The notes: generated from the letters alone by a model not told the origin. A DNA stretch of 64,000 bases from Streptomyces sp. NRRL B-3428 (GCA_000721375.1 JOGW01000012.1:1-64000); one strand, 5' to 3'. Counted from the first letter of the stretch, positions 43,693-52,673 are shown. Translations and numbers: made by a program.

Positions 43693-43887
43693 TCGGACAA
43701 CTTGGTTCCCAAGTAAGCATTACGCAGGGGGGAATTCGGGCGGAACCCCGTCTTCCGGGGGGTGGGAAGAACGGGGTCCCGCCCGCGGGGAAGCCCGCCC
43801 CGAAAGGAGGGATCGGGCCGGTAATCCCCTGGTCGCTCCAGCCGACAGGGGGATGTCGACGTGGAGTCGAGCGGCCATGGATTCGAC

Positions 43888-43903
43888 GTTACGGCCGAGT
43901 AAC
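43888..43903. promoter_or_regulatory. mce box 1 (GTTAC-N6-GTAAC)
   Basis: Read on the minus strand it is GGTTAC-TCGGCC-GTAACGTC. It overlaps the -10 of the putative mce promoter. Two further copies lie at 45023 and 45265. Confidence 0.65.
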
Positions 43904-44045
43904 CTAGCCGGGCAATAGCAATTCACCAAGTTTTCGGTAGGCCTCGGTCGGCCAACTTCTTCTTGGCAGGGGCGAGAGAGATTCCAGCGGAGACTTTGTC
44001 GGTGGGTGATGAAATCTCAGGGCCGGACAGGATCGGACCGGCCGC

Positions 44046-44990
44046 TCACCTGACCCCCGCGTGCCAGTACTGCGACAGCAGCGCCCCTTCGTCGGGCACC
44101 GCGCTCGCCGGGTTCTGGAACATCGCGACGTGGGTGGACGCGTCGGCGAGCACGACGTTGTTGTTGCCCGCGGCCGAGGGCAGAGCGGACTTGAGGTTCA
44201 CGGCGAAGTCGAGCGCGCCGAGCAGGCCGCAGCCGTTCGCGCCGGGGACCGCGTAGGCCGTATCGCCCTGGTCGGCGCCGACGGCGTTGAGCCGGCCGAG
44301 CACGCCGGCCGCGTTCGCGGTGCCGTCGGGATCGAACCTCTCGGTCGAGACGGCGGGGGTCGTCAGGTTCTGCGGGCGCAGCACGATCGGGGCGGAGGCG
44401 GAGCCGATGTAGCACCGGTCACCGAGGAATGGGTTCTCCAGTTTGATCCGTACGGGCACCGCGAGGATCGGCTTGCCCTGCACCACACCGGACAGGAGCT
44501 TGAAGTCGGTCGGCGTGTTCACCGACTGGACCTTGGCGGTGACCCGGTTGAGCGTGTTGTCGGTGAGCTGCCGGCAGATGTCGCTGACCAGCGGAATGTC
44601 GCTGGGGCACATCAACCCGAGCAGGCCACCGGGAAGTTGGGCCGGGTCGGCGATCAGCGCCCCACCCGCCGGTGAGACGACGGTGGAGGTGCCGTTGCTG
44701 TGGGTGATCACCCCGGCCTGGAGGTCGGTGCGTCCGGTGGGGACCTGGGAGCTGCCCAGCTTGATGGAGCCGCTCGCGGAGCCGGAGGAGATGCAGATCG
44801 CCACATCGGTGGCCCCGTCGGCGGCGAGCATCGCGGGGTCGTCGACAGGGCAGCGCGTGAACGGCCCCCACAGGCCGTTCAGTTCGGTCGACGCGGAGGA
44901 CGGCGCCACGGAGGCGAGGGTGAGCAGAGCCGTCGCGGCGACTGCCGCACCGGCGCGGACGAGCACCGATAAACGTCCGGAGGAAGCCAT
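44046..44990 (-). CDS. Secreted protein of unknown function, mce-linked
   Basis: 314 residues with a clear signal peptide (RAGAAVAATALLTLASVAPSSAS). The mature protein has six or more cysteines (TRCPVDD, VAICIS, GLMCPSD, DICRQL, DRCYIG, NGCGLL) and Gly/Ser/Asn-rich beta-type sequence, so it is probably a disulfide-bonded extracellular or wall protein. No known domain is recognised. AAAGG lies upstream of the ATG. Its promoter carries mce box 2, so co-control with the mce operon is inferred. Confidence 0.75.
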   Translation of the reverse strand: MASSGRLSVLVRAGAAVAATALLTLASVAPSSASTELNGLWGPFTRCPVDDPAMLAADGATDVAICISSGSASGSIKLGSSQVPTGRTDLQAGVITHSNGTSTVVSPAGGALIADPAQLPGGLLGLMCPSDIPLVSDICRQLTDNTLNRVTAKVQSVNTPTDFKLLSGVVQGKPILAVPVRIKLENPFLGDRCYIGSASAPIVLRPQNLTTPAVSTERFDPDGTANAAGVLGRLNAVGADQGDTAYAVPGANGCGLLGALDFAVNLKSALPSAAGNNNVVLADASTHVAMFQNPASAVPDEGALLSQYWHAGVR

Positions 44991-45022
44991 GCGGGGATTC
45001 CTTTCGCTGGGGATGCGGGGAC

Positions 45023-45038
45023 GTTACTGGCGGGAAAC
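45023..45038. promoter_or_regulatory. mce box 2 (GTTAC-N6-GAAAC)
   Basis: On the minus strand GGTTTC-CCGCCA-GTAACGTC, one base off the perfect palindrome but sharing the GG before and GTC after the core. It lies 33 bases upstream of the secreted-protein ATG at 44990. Confidence 0.6.
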
Positions 45039-45264
45039 CTTGAGCGGCAATGGGCTCGTTGACAGAAATTCCACTACTCACGCGTTTGTCACGCGGTGAG
45101 CAGAACCCCGCACGACTTGCTCACTCGGTGCGTAATACGCGAGGCGCGGCGCAAAGTCCTCACCGAACGCAAGGAAGCGACCGCACCTTTCATCGTCCTC
45201 GGATAAGAAATCCCCGAGTTCGCTCTCCTTCGAGGAATCTCAGGATTCTCCATTGCAGGCCTGG

Positions 45265-45280
45265 GTTACTTGCTCGTAAC
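45265..45280. promoter_or_regulatory. mce box 3 (GTTAC-N6-GTAAC)
   Basis: On the plus strand GGTTAC-TTGCTC-GTAACGTC. Same arms, spacing and trailing GTC as box 1, upstream of the secreted-protein gene at 45418. Confidence 0.65.
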
Positions 45281-45417
45281 GTCACTTCCCGTAGGCGACG
45301 GACAGCCGCTCCCCAATCCAGCCGCTGTCCGCACGGAGTTGAGCCGCAGCCCGCCCGTCTCCCCCGTCGGGCGGTGCATTCCATCTCGTACGCCAGTCAT
45401 CCCTGGAGGGATTTTCC

Positions 45418-46032
45418 GTGCGCAGAATCGCTCGTAACACCGCAATCGCCGCCGTCGCGATGGGCGCGGCCCTTGGCCTGTCCGTCACGCAGGCGTCGGC
45501 GACCGCACTCGCCACCTTCGCCGTCAGCCCCAGCGGCGCGTTCACGTTCTCCGCGATCTCGACCGACACCGTGCTCGAGGTGCCGAACGCGGCGCTGGTC
45601 TGCGACACCTCGACCGCCGCCGGTTCGGCGACGGGCGGCACCGGCAAGTCCGGCGCGGGCATCGCCGACATCACCAACGTCACGTTCGACACCTGTGACG
45701 TCTCCGGCATCGGCTTCACCGTCACGCCCACCAACTTCCCCTGGAAGCTGAACGCGACGGGCACCGCTGCCGACGACCCGAACTCCGTGGTCGGCTCCAT
45801 CAGCGGCATCAAGGCGAGCATCAGCGGAATCGGCTGCACAGCCACGTTCGAGGGTGACGTGACCGGCCGGTTCAACAACAGCACGCAGACGCTCACCCTG
45901 GACGGCGGCGGCAGCCTGGCCGCCACCAGCGCCAACTGCCTCGGCCTCATCTCGACCGGCGACCACGCGGCCTTCACCGGCAACTACGCCGTGACCGGCT
46001 CCAACGGCCCGATGACCATCGTCGAGGAGTAG
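45418..46032 (+). CDS. Secreted protein of unknown function, mce-linked
   Basis: 204 residues: signal peptide RNTAIAAVAMGAALGLSVTQ ending at ASA, then a Ser/Thr/Gly-rich beta domain with four cysteines (ALVCDTST, FDTCDVSG, IGCTATF, ANCLGLI). It looks like an extracellular beta-sandwich. No family is assigned. GTG start with CTGGAGGGAT upstream. It is followed by the DUF6801 gene and preceded by mce box 3. Confidence 0.75.
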   Translation: MRRIARNTAIAAVAMGAALGLSVTQASATALATFAVSPSGAFTFSAISTDTVLEVPNAALVCDTSTAAGSATGGTGKSGAGIADITNVTFDTCDVSGIGFTVTPTNFPWKLNATGTAADDPNSVVGSISGIKASISGIGCTATFEGDVTGRFNNSTQTLTLDGGGSLAATSANCLGLISTGDHAAFTGNYAVTGSNGPMTIVEE

Positions 46033-46174
46033 TCACGCCGACCGGGCACCACGCACTACGCCGCGCCGCCGCCGATCTCACCTCATCGGCGGCGGCCGTC
46101 GGCGTCGGCGGGGGCTTCCGCGGTGACATCCACGGCACGCAACATCCGTACTTCCGAGGCACTTTGGGGACGCC

Positions 46175-47674
46175 ATGACGACGAACGGACCCAGCGGCAT
46201 CCGACGGGCCAGATACGGCGGATCGGTCGCCGCGGCGACCCTCCTCGCCGGACTGCTCTCCGGCGGCAGTCAGGCCTCCGAGTCCGCGGACGGACCCATG
46301 CGGATCTCCTACGACTGCGGACTGGCATCCGATGTGGCCGTCGAAGCGGAGATCACCGCGGCATACCCCGGCGAGGCAGCCGTCGGCGAGCCCATAGAGC
46401 CTGTGGAAGAGGTCACGCTCACCGTCACTGTGCCCTCCGACGCGCTCGCGGCCCTGGTACCGGCAGGCACGACCGCGGTGACCAGCACCGCCGCCCTGAC
46501 CGTCGAGGTCACCCAGAACGAGCAGAGCGCACAGGCGCGCTGGTCCCGGCTGGCAGCGCCCGAGACAGCGTTGACGACCCAGGGCACAAGCCGTCTGGCG
46601 CATACGGGACCGGTGCCCACCGTGACCGTCGGCGCTCCGGGTGAGGTGAAGCTGACCGCGTCGACCATCACCCTCGACATCACCCCGCTCGGCGGCGCCG
46701 CGGACACTCCGCGCACGCTCACCTGCGAGCCCGCGCCCGGCGCCGAGGCCGCCTTCGCCACCGTGCAGATACCGGACGCAGCGGGTTCGCCGACCGGGGG
46801 CCGGCCGAGCCCGGGCGACTCCGACTCCGCACAGCCCGGCCAACAGGACCGCTCCGGTATCGCCGTCGATCCCGGAGCCCGAGCCGCCGGCCCGGCCCTG
46901 ACCTGCCCCACCGAGCAGCCGCAGGGCGAACCCGTCCTCGACGACGTGCCGATGCCACCGCCCGGCGGCACGGTGCGCGAAGGCCACGCGAATCTGCGGG
47001 TGTGCGCCTACTCCGCCGGTATCAGCAACGTGCTCAAGCAGAACGGCGCCGTGGTCATCAACGATCCGCGCGCGGAGCCCGCCCTGATCAACTTCTGGGG
47101 CAACAAGAACACCTTCAGCAGGGGCAACCCCTTCTACAACCGCAACGACTCGGTCGGGGAGATCCAGGTCCCCGACACCGAGGCCACGTTGCTCGCCTTC
47201 GGCTTCATGCCGGTCTCGGCCAAGATCTCCTTCGAGACCGGCCAGGTCTCCGCGTCCACGGGGACGATCGGTCGCAGCGCCGACCGACGGGACTTCGCCG
47301 TGGTCCAGTTCATGCAGTCCCTGCGTATCCACGACGTGTCGGTCAACGGCACTCCCCTGGACGTCGGCCCCGACTGCCGCACCGAGGTGCCCTTCCGTGT
47401 CCTGCTGACCGGCCGCGTGAAGAAGGGCGGCATCGGCACCTACAAGAACGTGCTGGAGGGCGGACTCCTGAACGGAAAGGTCACGGTCCCGCCGTTCACC
47501 GGTTGCGGCACCGGCGGCGAGGACCTCGACGCCTTGTTCACCGCCGCCATCAGCGGACCGAACAACGATCTTGTCCTGAACCAGGCCATGGTCTGCCTGC
47601 CCGACAGTGAGAACAAGGACGGCTGCCCGCCCGCCGTCCCGCCCCTGCCCGCTCACATACCGACAGACGACTGA
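46175..47674 (+). CDS. Secreted DUF6801 domain protein
   Basis: 499 residues. Signal peptide (YGGSVAAATLLAGLLSGGSQAS), then a DUF6801 beta domain at about 42-190 (ISYDCGLASDVAVEAEITAAYP; LTVTVPSDALAALVPAGTT), an Asp/Gly/Pro linker, and a second beta-rich domain with cysteines (VCAYSAGISN; GPDCRTEVPF; FTGCGTGGEDLDALFTAAISGPNND). The last segment resembles parts of the product at 44046 (both end with NDLVL/NNVVL-type strands), so they may be related. Function unknown. Confidence 0.75.
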   Translation: MTTNGPSGIRRARYGGSVAAATLLAGLLSGGSQASESADGPMRISYDCGLASDVAVEAEITAAYPGEAAVGEPIEPVEEVTLTVTVPSDALAALVPAGTTAVTSTAALTVEVTQNEQSAQARWSRLAAPETALTTQGTSRLAHTGPVPTVTVGAPGEVKLTASTITLDITPLGGAADTPRTLTCEPAPGAEAAFATVQIPDAAGSPTGGRPSPGDSDSAQPGQQDRSGIAVDPGARAAGPALTCPTEQPQGEPVLDDVPMPPPGGTVREGHANLRVCAYSAGISNVLKQNGAVVINDPRAEPALINFWGNKNTFSRGNPFYNRNDSVGEIQVPDTEATLLAFGFMPVSAKISFETGQVSASTGTIGRSADRRDFAVVQFMQSLRIHDVSVNGTPLDVGPDCRTEVPFRVLLTGRVKKGGIGTYKNVLEGGLLNGKVTVPPFTGCGTGGEDLDALFTAAISGPNNDLVLNQAMVCLPDSENKDGCPPAVPPLPAHIPTDD

Positions 47675-47888
47675 GCGCCACACTCACCACCCGCACAACT
47701 TCAGCCAACTTCAGCCTCTGTGGCACCGACCGTTACGCAAGTCATGTACATCACATATAAATTGTTCTACGTTCACACGAAATCCCAAAGGTACGCACCT
47801 GACGGTCACCGCAGAGCCGAACGCGCCACACCCTCGGACCTCGCGGCCCCGATCCCCCACCGGGCGCCCGGACACCAAGGACCCTGCC

Positions 47889-49091
47889 ATGCCCCAGCAT
47901 GTGCACCTCCCGGAAGTCAATGAACCGCTCGGCCCACTGCCCCCGGAGTTCGCCGCCATCATGCGGCCCGAACTCCCGGGGCTGATCAAGGAGATACGGG
48001 TAGAGGTGACACGGGCGTACCCCGAGTACGCGCATCTCCTCAACGGCCCGAACGCCACCGCCATCCGCCAGGGCGTCGAGCACGCGCTGTCCGCCTTCGT
48101 CGACCGCGTCGCCGATCCCGGCGCCCCGGCCGCGATCCGCGACGAGCTCCTGCGCAAGTTCGGGCGGGTCGAGGCCTACGAAGGACGCGACCTCGAATCG
48201 CTCCGGGGCGCCTATCGGCTCGGCGCCCGCGTGGCCCTGCGCCGCGCCAGGACCATCGGCCGGCGCTACGACCTGTCCCCCGCCATCCTCCTCACGTTCG
48301 CGGACGCGCTCTTCGCGTACGTCGACGAACTCGCGGCCGTCTCCCGCGCGGGCTACATGGAGGTACAGGCGAGATCCGGATCCACCCTCGAAACCCTGCG
48401 AAGACGGTTGCTCCATCTTCTCCTCGCCGGCTCCCCGCTCAACCACACCACCATCAACGAACTGTGCGAACAGGCGAGTTGGTCCATACCCGAGCAGGTC
48501 ACCCTGGTCGCTCTGCGCGCCCCGGCGCCGGACCACATCCAGGCCGATCTCGACCTGGACGTCCTCAGTGACCTCGGGGTACCCCAGCCCCATCTGCTGA
48601 TTCCGGGCCCCCTCACCGCCGAGCGCCGCGCGATGCTCGCGTCCGCCGCCGCCGGGACCCCACTCGCCATCGGCCTCCCCCTGCCGACGACCCAGGCCGC
48701 CGATTCGCTGCGCTGGGCGCGCAGGGTGCTTCAGCTCATCGACGACGGCGTCGTCCCCGACGCCCAAGTCGTCGACTGCGCCGACCATCTGACGACGCTG
48801 TGGCTGCTGTCCGACCCCGCGCTCGTCACGGAGATCGCCGCCCGTGAACTCGCCCCGCTCGACAAGGCGACCCGCACCCGCCGGGCCCGTCTCGTGGAGA
48901 CCTTGCACGCCTGGCTGACCACCCGTGGCACCGCGGACCAGGTGGGCGAATCGCTGGGTGTGCACGCCCAGACGGTCCGCTACCGGCTGCGCAATCTCGA
49001 AGCGCACTTCGGCGACCAACTCGAGGACCCGGAGCGCCGGTTCGCGCTGGAGACATGTCTGCGGGCGCTACGTCTGCACGGATCCGTCTAG
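47889..49091 (+). CDS. PucR family transcriptional regulator
   Basis: 400 residues. An N-terminal helical sensor-like region (MRPELPGLIKEIRVEVTRAYPEYAHLL) is followed by a GGDEF-like or linker part and the C-terminal PucR helix-turn-helix (GTADQVGESLGVHAQTVRYRLRNLEAHFG). ATG at 47889 has AAGGA seven bases upstream. Its AT-rich promoter region (47700-47790) carries a GTTACGC half-site similar to the mce boxes, so it is the best candidate regulator of the mce and secreted-protein genes. The effector is unknown. Confidence 0.88.
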   Translation: MPQHVHLPEVNEPLGPLPPEFAAIMRPELPGLIKEIRVEVTRAYPEYAHLLNGPNATAIRQGVEHALSAFVDRVADPGAPAAIRDELLRKFGRVEAYEGRDLESLRGAYRLGARVALRRARTIGRRYDLSPAILLTFADALFAYVDELAAVSRAGYMEVQARSGSTLETLRRRLLHLLLAGSPLNHTTINELCEQASWSIPEQVTLVALRAPAPDHIQADLDLDVLSDLGVPQPHLLIPGPLTAERRAMLASAAAGTPLAIGLPLPTTQAADSLRWARRVLQLIDDGVVPDAQVVDCADHLTTLWLLSDPALVTEIAARELAPLDKATRTRRARLVETLHAWLTTRGTADQVGESLGVHAQTVRYRLRNLEAHFGDQLEDPERRFALETCLRALRLHGSV

Positions 49092-49164
49092 GTTCTGACA
49101 TCGATGTCCACCCGGACCGCCGGCCAATGGTCACGTCCTGGAGACGAACTGAGCGGGCGCCCGC

Positions 49165-49548
49165 TCAGTCATACGCGTCCGTCAGGCAGTCCGTCCTGCA
49201 GGCCCCCGCCTCGAAACGTTCCCGCAGAGCGGCCGCCGCCTGCGTACGCGGTACGGGATGACGTCCGAACTGTGCCGCCATCACACGGATGACATCGTCG
49301 ACGCGGATGATCGCGGGTTCGTCCGGAGCGGCCTGCCTACGGGCCGCGGCTATCGCCATATCCGCGGCCCGGCGCAGGTCACGGGCGAAGATACGATCCT
49401 GCGCGGCGCGGGCACGGCCCGGTGCGAACGGCCGTCGGACACTCCCCCGCCAGAGCACGCCGAACAGCACGAACACCACTCCGGTCACGACGACCAGCAA
49501 GCCGATCGGATCCGTCCCCACCGATTCCCCCACCGTGCGACCGCTCAC
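49165..49548 (-). CDS. Small membrane protein, hypothetical
   Basis: 127 residues with one N-terminal membrane helix (DPIGLLVVVTGVVFVLFGVLW) and a basic cytoplasmic tail with helices (ADMAIAAARRQAAPDEP; VRDVIRVMAAQFGRHPVPR) and a late cysteine pair (GACRTDC). GTG start after GGGGGAG. No family recognised. The plus-strand frame across it is probably a shadow. Confidence 0.6.
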   Translation of the reverse strand: MSGRTVGESVGTDPIGLLVVVTGVVFVLFGVLWRGSVRRPFAPGRARAAQDRIFARDLRRAADMAIAAARRQAAPDEPAIIRVDDVIRVMAAQFGRHPVPRTQAAAALRERFEAGACRTDCLTDAYD

Positions 49549-49650
49549 CGGGCTCCCCCGCTGCGCTCCCCTGTGTACACCCGTGCGCCGCGTACGACCC
49601 CCCGACTGCGGGCATCGACCTCAGGACACCGTCGAACGGGGAGGTGCCCG

Positions 49651-50199
49651 GTGCACGGACCGGCGTCGGCAGGCTGGCTGCTCGTCGCGTTATGCGGGGC
49701 CATGGGGGCGTACTGCCTGCTGCGGATGCGCAGTTCGCTGGACGAACAGCGCACCGGCGCGGGTGGCGAGGCCCTGATGGGATTCGCCATGGCGCTGATG
49801 GCGGTGCCCGCGGTGGTCATCTCGCCACCGGTGGCCCTGTGGTGGCTCTACGCCGCCGTGTTCTCCGCGGCCGCCGCGTACGAAGTGGGGCGGGTGCGCA
49901 GGTCCGCCCATCATCTGCACCACCTGGTCGGAGCGCTGGCCATGGTCTACATGTCCCTTTCCATGACCGGCGGCGCCCCGCACCACGGCTCGGCCGGCGT
50001 CCCGCTCCTCACCGGCGGACTGCTCGTGTACTACGCCGCGTACGTCCTGCGCTCAGGCCTGAGGCTGATGCCCGCCGGGGCACCGGCGGGCATCAAGTCG
50101 AACGCGTCGGTCGCGGGCTGGGGCGACCGTACGGAGCTGGCGATGGTGTGCCGGCTGTCCATGGGCATCGCCATGTTCGCGATGCTTGTGACGATGTAG
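49651..50199 (+). CDS. DUF5134 family membrane protein
   Basis: 182 residues with about five hydrophobic segments. It matches DUF5134: MHGPASAGWLL-type start (VHGPASAGWLLVALCGAMGAYCLLR), EALMGFAMALMAVPAVV and HHLHHLVGALAMVYMSLSM with a His-rich cluster. Such proteins occur beside M56 peptidases in actinobacteria and may bind copper through the His cluster; that role is inferred. GTG start with GGGGAGGTG upstream. Confidence 0.8.
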   Translation: MHGPASAGWLLVALCGAMGAYCLLRMRSSLDEQRTGAGGEALMGFAMALMAVPAVVISPPVALWWLYAAVFSAAAAYEVGRVRRSAHHLHHLVGALAMVYMSLSMTGGAPHHGSAGVPLLTGGLLVYYAAYVLRSGLRLMPAGAPAGIKSNASVAGWGDRTELAMVCRLSMGIAMFAMLVTM

Positions 50200-50310
50200 C
50201 GGCACCTCCCCACGGTCACAACGGACCTTTCCGGCATACGTTCCGTGGCGTCCGTCACTTGGCTGTGCGGCCCGTACCGCCTGGTAGCAAGCCCTCCTAG
50301 GGTGAGACGC

Positions 50311-51246
50311 ATGATGGTCCCTGCCGCCCTGCTGCTGCTCGGCGCCCTGACCGCCGTGCTCGCTCCGCGCCTCCTGGCCCGCGCCAGGTGGCCCGAACGC
50401 GAGCCGGTCGTGGCGCTGTGGATGTGGCAGTGCGTGGTCGCCGCGGTGCTCCTTTGCTGCCTCCTGGCGATGCTGCTCAGCGCGTCCGGGGCGTGGCAGG
50501 CGGTACGCGGGCAGGTCTTCGCGCCCGCGCCGTCGGGGGTGGTCGAGGCGTACGCGCTGGGCGCGGGCGGACCCTGGGCGGGCGTGATCGCCGTCCTCCT
50601 GGCCTGTGGCGGTCTGTGGAGCGGGGCGATGCTGACCCGCGAGGTGCTGCGCGCCAGATCCCGCCGTCGTGCGGCCCGCACCGAACTGCGGCTGCGCGCA
50701 CCGCTGCTTCCGGGCGAGGAGCCGGGCAGCGACCGTCTAGTGGTCATCGAGGGGGAACGGCCGGACGCGTGGTGGCTGCCGGGCACCGCACCCCAACTGG
50801 CCATCACCACGGCCGCGTTGCGCCGTCTCAAGGGCCGGCAGCTCGATGCCGTACTGGCTCATGAACAGGGGCACGCGGCGGCGCGCCACGACTGGCTGCT
50901 GCACTGTTCTTCGGCGCTCGCGAACGGCTTTCCGCAGGTGCCGGTCTTCGCGGCGTTCCGCGACGAGATGCACCGGCTCGTGGAACTGGCCGCGGACGAC
51001 GTCGCCTCACGTCGCTTCGGTCGTCTCACCATCGCGCTCGCCCTCGTCGAACTCAATGAACACCGCGGGGTGTTCGGCCCCTGCCCCACCGCGCACGCCC
51101 AGGTACCGCAGCGCGTGAACCGCCTCCTGTCGGCCAAGCCCCGCCTCACCCCGGGTCGCCGCCTCCGCCTGACGGCGGCCGGCGCCCTCGTCCCCGTGGT
51201 CCCCCTGCTCGTGGCGTTCGTGCCAGGACTCAGCGCGCTGAGCTAG
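50311..51246 (+). CDS. M56 family metallopeptidase
   Basis: 311 residues. Four membrane helices surround a cytoplasmic zinc site HEQGH at 184-188 (HExxH), with a downstream Glu in ELAADDVASRRFG as third ligand. The family (BlaR1/MecR1-like peptidases) includes many short actinobacterial members without a sensor domain. It follows DUF5134, as in other streptomycetes, and may be co-expressed with it. Substrate unknown. A second ATG at 50314 could be the start. Confidence 0.9.
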   Translation: MMVPAALLLLGALTAVLAPRLLARARWPEREPVVALWMWQCVVAAVLLCCLLAMLLSASGAWQAVRGQVFAPAPSGVVEAYALGAGGPWAGVIAVLLACGGLWSGAMLTREVLRARSRRRAARTELRLRAPLLPGEEPGSDRLVVIEGERPDAWWLPGTAPQLAITTAALRRLKGRQLDAVLAHEQGHAAARHDWLLHCSSALANGFPQVPVFAAFRDEMHRLVELAADDVASRRFGRLTIALALVELNEHRGVFGPCPTAHAQVPQRVNRLLSAKPRLTPGRRLRLTAAGALVPVVPLLVAFVPGLSALS

Positions 51247-51279
51247 ACCTCGGCACGGGTATTCGTCGAAGATCGGCCC

Positions 51280-51933
51280 ATGTCACCCAGTCACCGTCGT
51301 ATCGGCAAACCGGCCGCACTCGCGAGCCTTCTCGGCCTGCTCTGCGTGGCACTGATCGCACTGGTCGCGTTCGCCTGGCAGCCGCTGCGCTCCTTCGACA
51401 CGGTGCTCGCGCGCTCCGTGCACCATCGCGCGCATGCCTACGACGGGATCACCCAGGTGAACCGGGTGCTGTCGGACTGGGTGTGGGATCCCTGGACGCT
51501 GCGCGCGCTGTGCGCGGTGGTCGTCGCGGGTCTCTGGCTGCGCGGCGCGCGCAGGATGGCCGTACTCCTCGCGGTGACCTGCGCGTTCGGCACTCTCGCC
51601 CAGCAGACGCTCAAGGCACTCATCGGCAAGGAGCGGCCACAGTGGCAGCAGCCGCTCGACAGCGCGCAGTACGCGGCGTTCCCCTCCGGTCATGCGATGA
51701 CGGCGACGGTCACGTGCGGACTGCTCCTTTGGCTGCTGCGCCGACACGGCGTCAACGGCGCCGCATGGGCCACGGCCGTCACCGTGGCCGTGGTCTCCGT
51801 GCTGGGCGTGGGCCTGACGCGGATCTGGCTGGGTGTGCACTGGCCGAGCGATGTCGTCGGCGGCTGGCTGCTCGGCACGCTGACGGTGGTGGTCGCCGTG
51901 GCCGCGTACCGGCGTACAGAAGTGCGTGCTTGA
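51280..51933 (+). CDS. PAP2 family membrane phosphatase
   Basis: 217 residues, six membrane helices, and the three PAP2 motifs: KERPQW (KX6RP core start), PSGHA, and GLTRIWLGVHWPSDVVGG with the catalytic His. It dephosphorylates lipid or isoprenoid phosphates at the membrane (phosphatidate or undecaprenyl pyrophosphate are typical substrates). It lies 33 bases downstream of the M56 gene. Confidence 0.93.
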   Translation: MSPSHRRIGKPAALASLLGLLCVALIALVAFAWQPLRSFDTVLARSVHHRAHAYDGITQVNRVLSDWVWDPWTLRALCAVVVAGLWLRGARRMAVLLAVTCAFGTLAQQTLKALIGKERPQWQQPLDSAQYAAFPSGHAMTATVTCGLLLWLLRRHGVNGAAWATAVTVAVVSVLGVGLTRIWLGVHWPSDVVGGWLLGTLTVVVAVAAYRRTEVRA

Positions 51934-51965
51934 CCCATCCCTGGCCGCACCCGAGGATCGACCCC

Positions 51966-52673
51966 ATGGCGATCAAGGGTGTCCTCTTCGACTTCTCCGG
52001 CACGCTCCTGCGGACCGAAACCACAGCGTCCTGGCTGCGAGCCGTCCTGGACGAGACCGGCACACAGCTCACCGAGGACGAATTCCTGCGGTACGCGGCG
52101 GAGTTGGACCACGTCGGAGCCCTGCCGGGCGGCACTCCCGCCCCGCGGGTGCCCGACCACCTGAGGGACATCTGGGCGGTGCGCGACGAGAGCGCCGAGA
52201 AGCACCGGGCCGCCTACACCGGCCTGTCCGCCGTGGTGGACCTGCCCTCGCCCGAGCTGCACGACGCGCTGTACGACCGGCACAAGACACCCCCCGCGTG
52301 GAGCCCTTACCCCGACACGGCCCCGGTTCTGCGAGGTCTGCGCGAGCGCGGTGTACGGGTGGGAGTCCTGAGCAACATCGGCTGGGATCTGCGGCCCGTC
52401 TTCCGTGACCACGGACTCGATCCGTTCGTGGACACCTATGTCCTGTCGTACGAGCACGGCATCCAGAAGCCGGACCCGCGCCTGTTCGCCATCGCCCTCG
52501 AACACCTCGGTGTGGCTCCCGAGGACGCCCTGATGGTCGGCGACGACCGCCGCGCGGACGGCGGCGCGGCCCAACTCGGTTGCGCGGTGCACTTCGTCGA
52601 CCATCTCCCCGCGCACGAGCGACCCGGTCAGCTGCTGCCGGTACTCGATCTGGTCGACGGCTCGGCTCGCTGA
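51966..52673 (+). CDS. HAD family hydrolase
   Basis: 235 residues, a haloacid dehalogenase-like hydrolase with a helical cap. Motif I is DFSGTLL, so the second Asp of DxDGT is Ser; motif II is GVLSNIG, motif III K in IQKPDP and motif IV GDDRRAD. The loss of the general acid/base Asp in motif I is like the dehalogenase branch, so phosphatase activity is not certain. ATG at 51966, 32 bases past the PAP2 stop. Confidence 0.88.
   Translation: MAIKGVLFDFSGTLLRTETTASWLRAVLDETGTQLTEDEFLRYAAELDHVGALPGGTPAPRVPDHLRDIWAVRDESAEKHRAAYTGLSAVVDLPSPELHDALYDRHKTPPAWSPYPDTAPVLRGLRERGVRVGVLSNIGWDLRPVFRDHGLDPFVDTYVLSYEHGIQKPDPRLFAIALEHLGVAPEDALMVGDDRRADGGAAQLGCAVHFVDHLPAHERPGQLLPVLDLVDGSAR

Larger units (their letters stand above)
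43562..44045. promoter_or_regulatory. mce operon control region
   Basis: 484 bases without a credible gene. It holds a 29-bp palindrome (43664-43692), a 15-bp palindrome (43700-43714), a minus-strand promoter candidate (-35 TTGGTG, 17 bases, -10 TAGGTT ending at 43901) and the operator box at 43888-43903 that overlaps the -10. If that promoter is used, the mce mRNA has a leader of about 330 bases that contains both palindromes. Confidence 0.6.
44991..45417. promoter_or_regulatory. Divergent control region of two secreted-protein genes
   Basis: 427 bases, no gene. Contains mce box 2 (45023-45038) near the minus-strand gene and mce box 3 (45265-45280) on the plus-strand side, 137 bases before the GTG of the gene at 45418. 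A TTGACA hexamer at 45059 has no well-spaced -10. Confidence 0.55.

Noticed and set aside
43661..43918. Plus-strand open frames in the mce control region
   Set aside because: No ribosome site, no recognisable domain, and they run over palindromes and a promoter.
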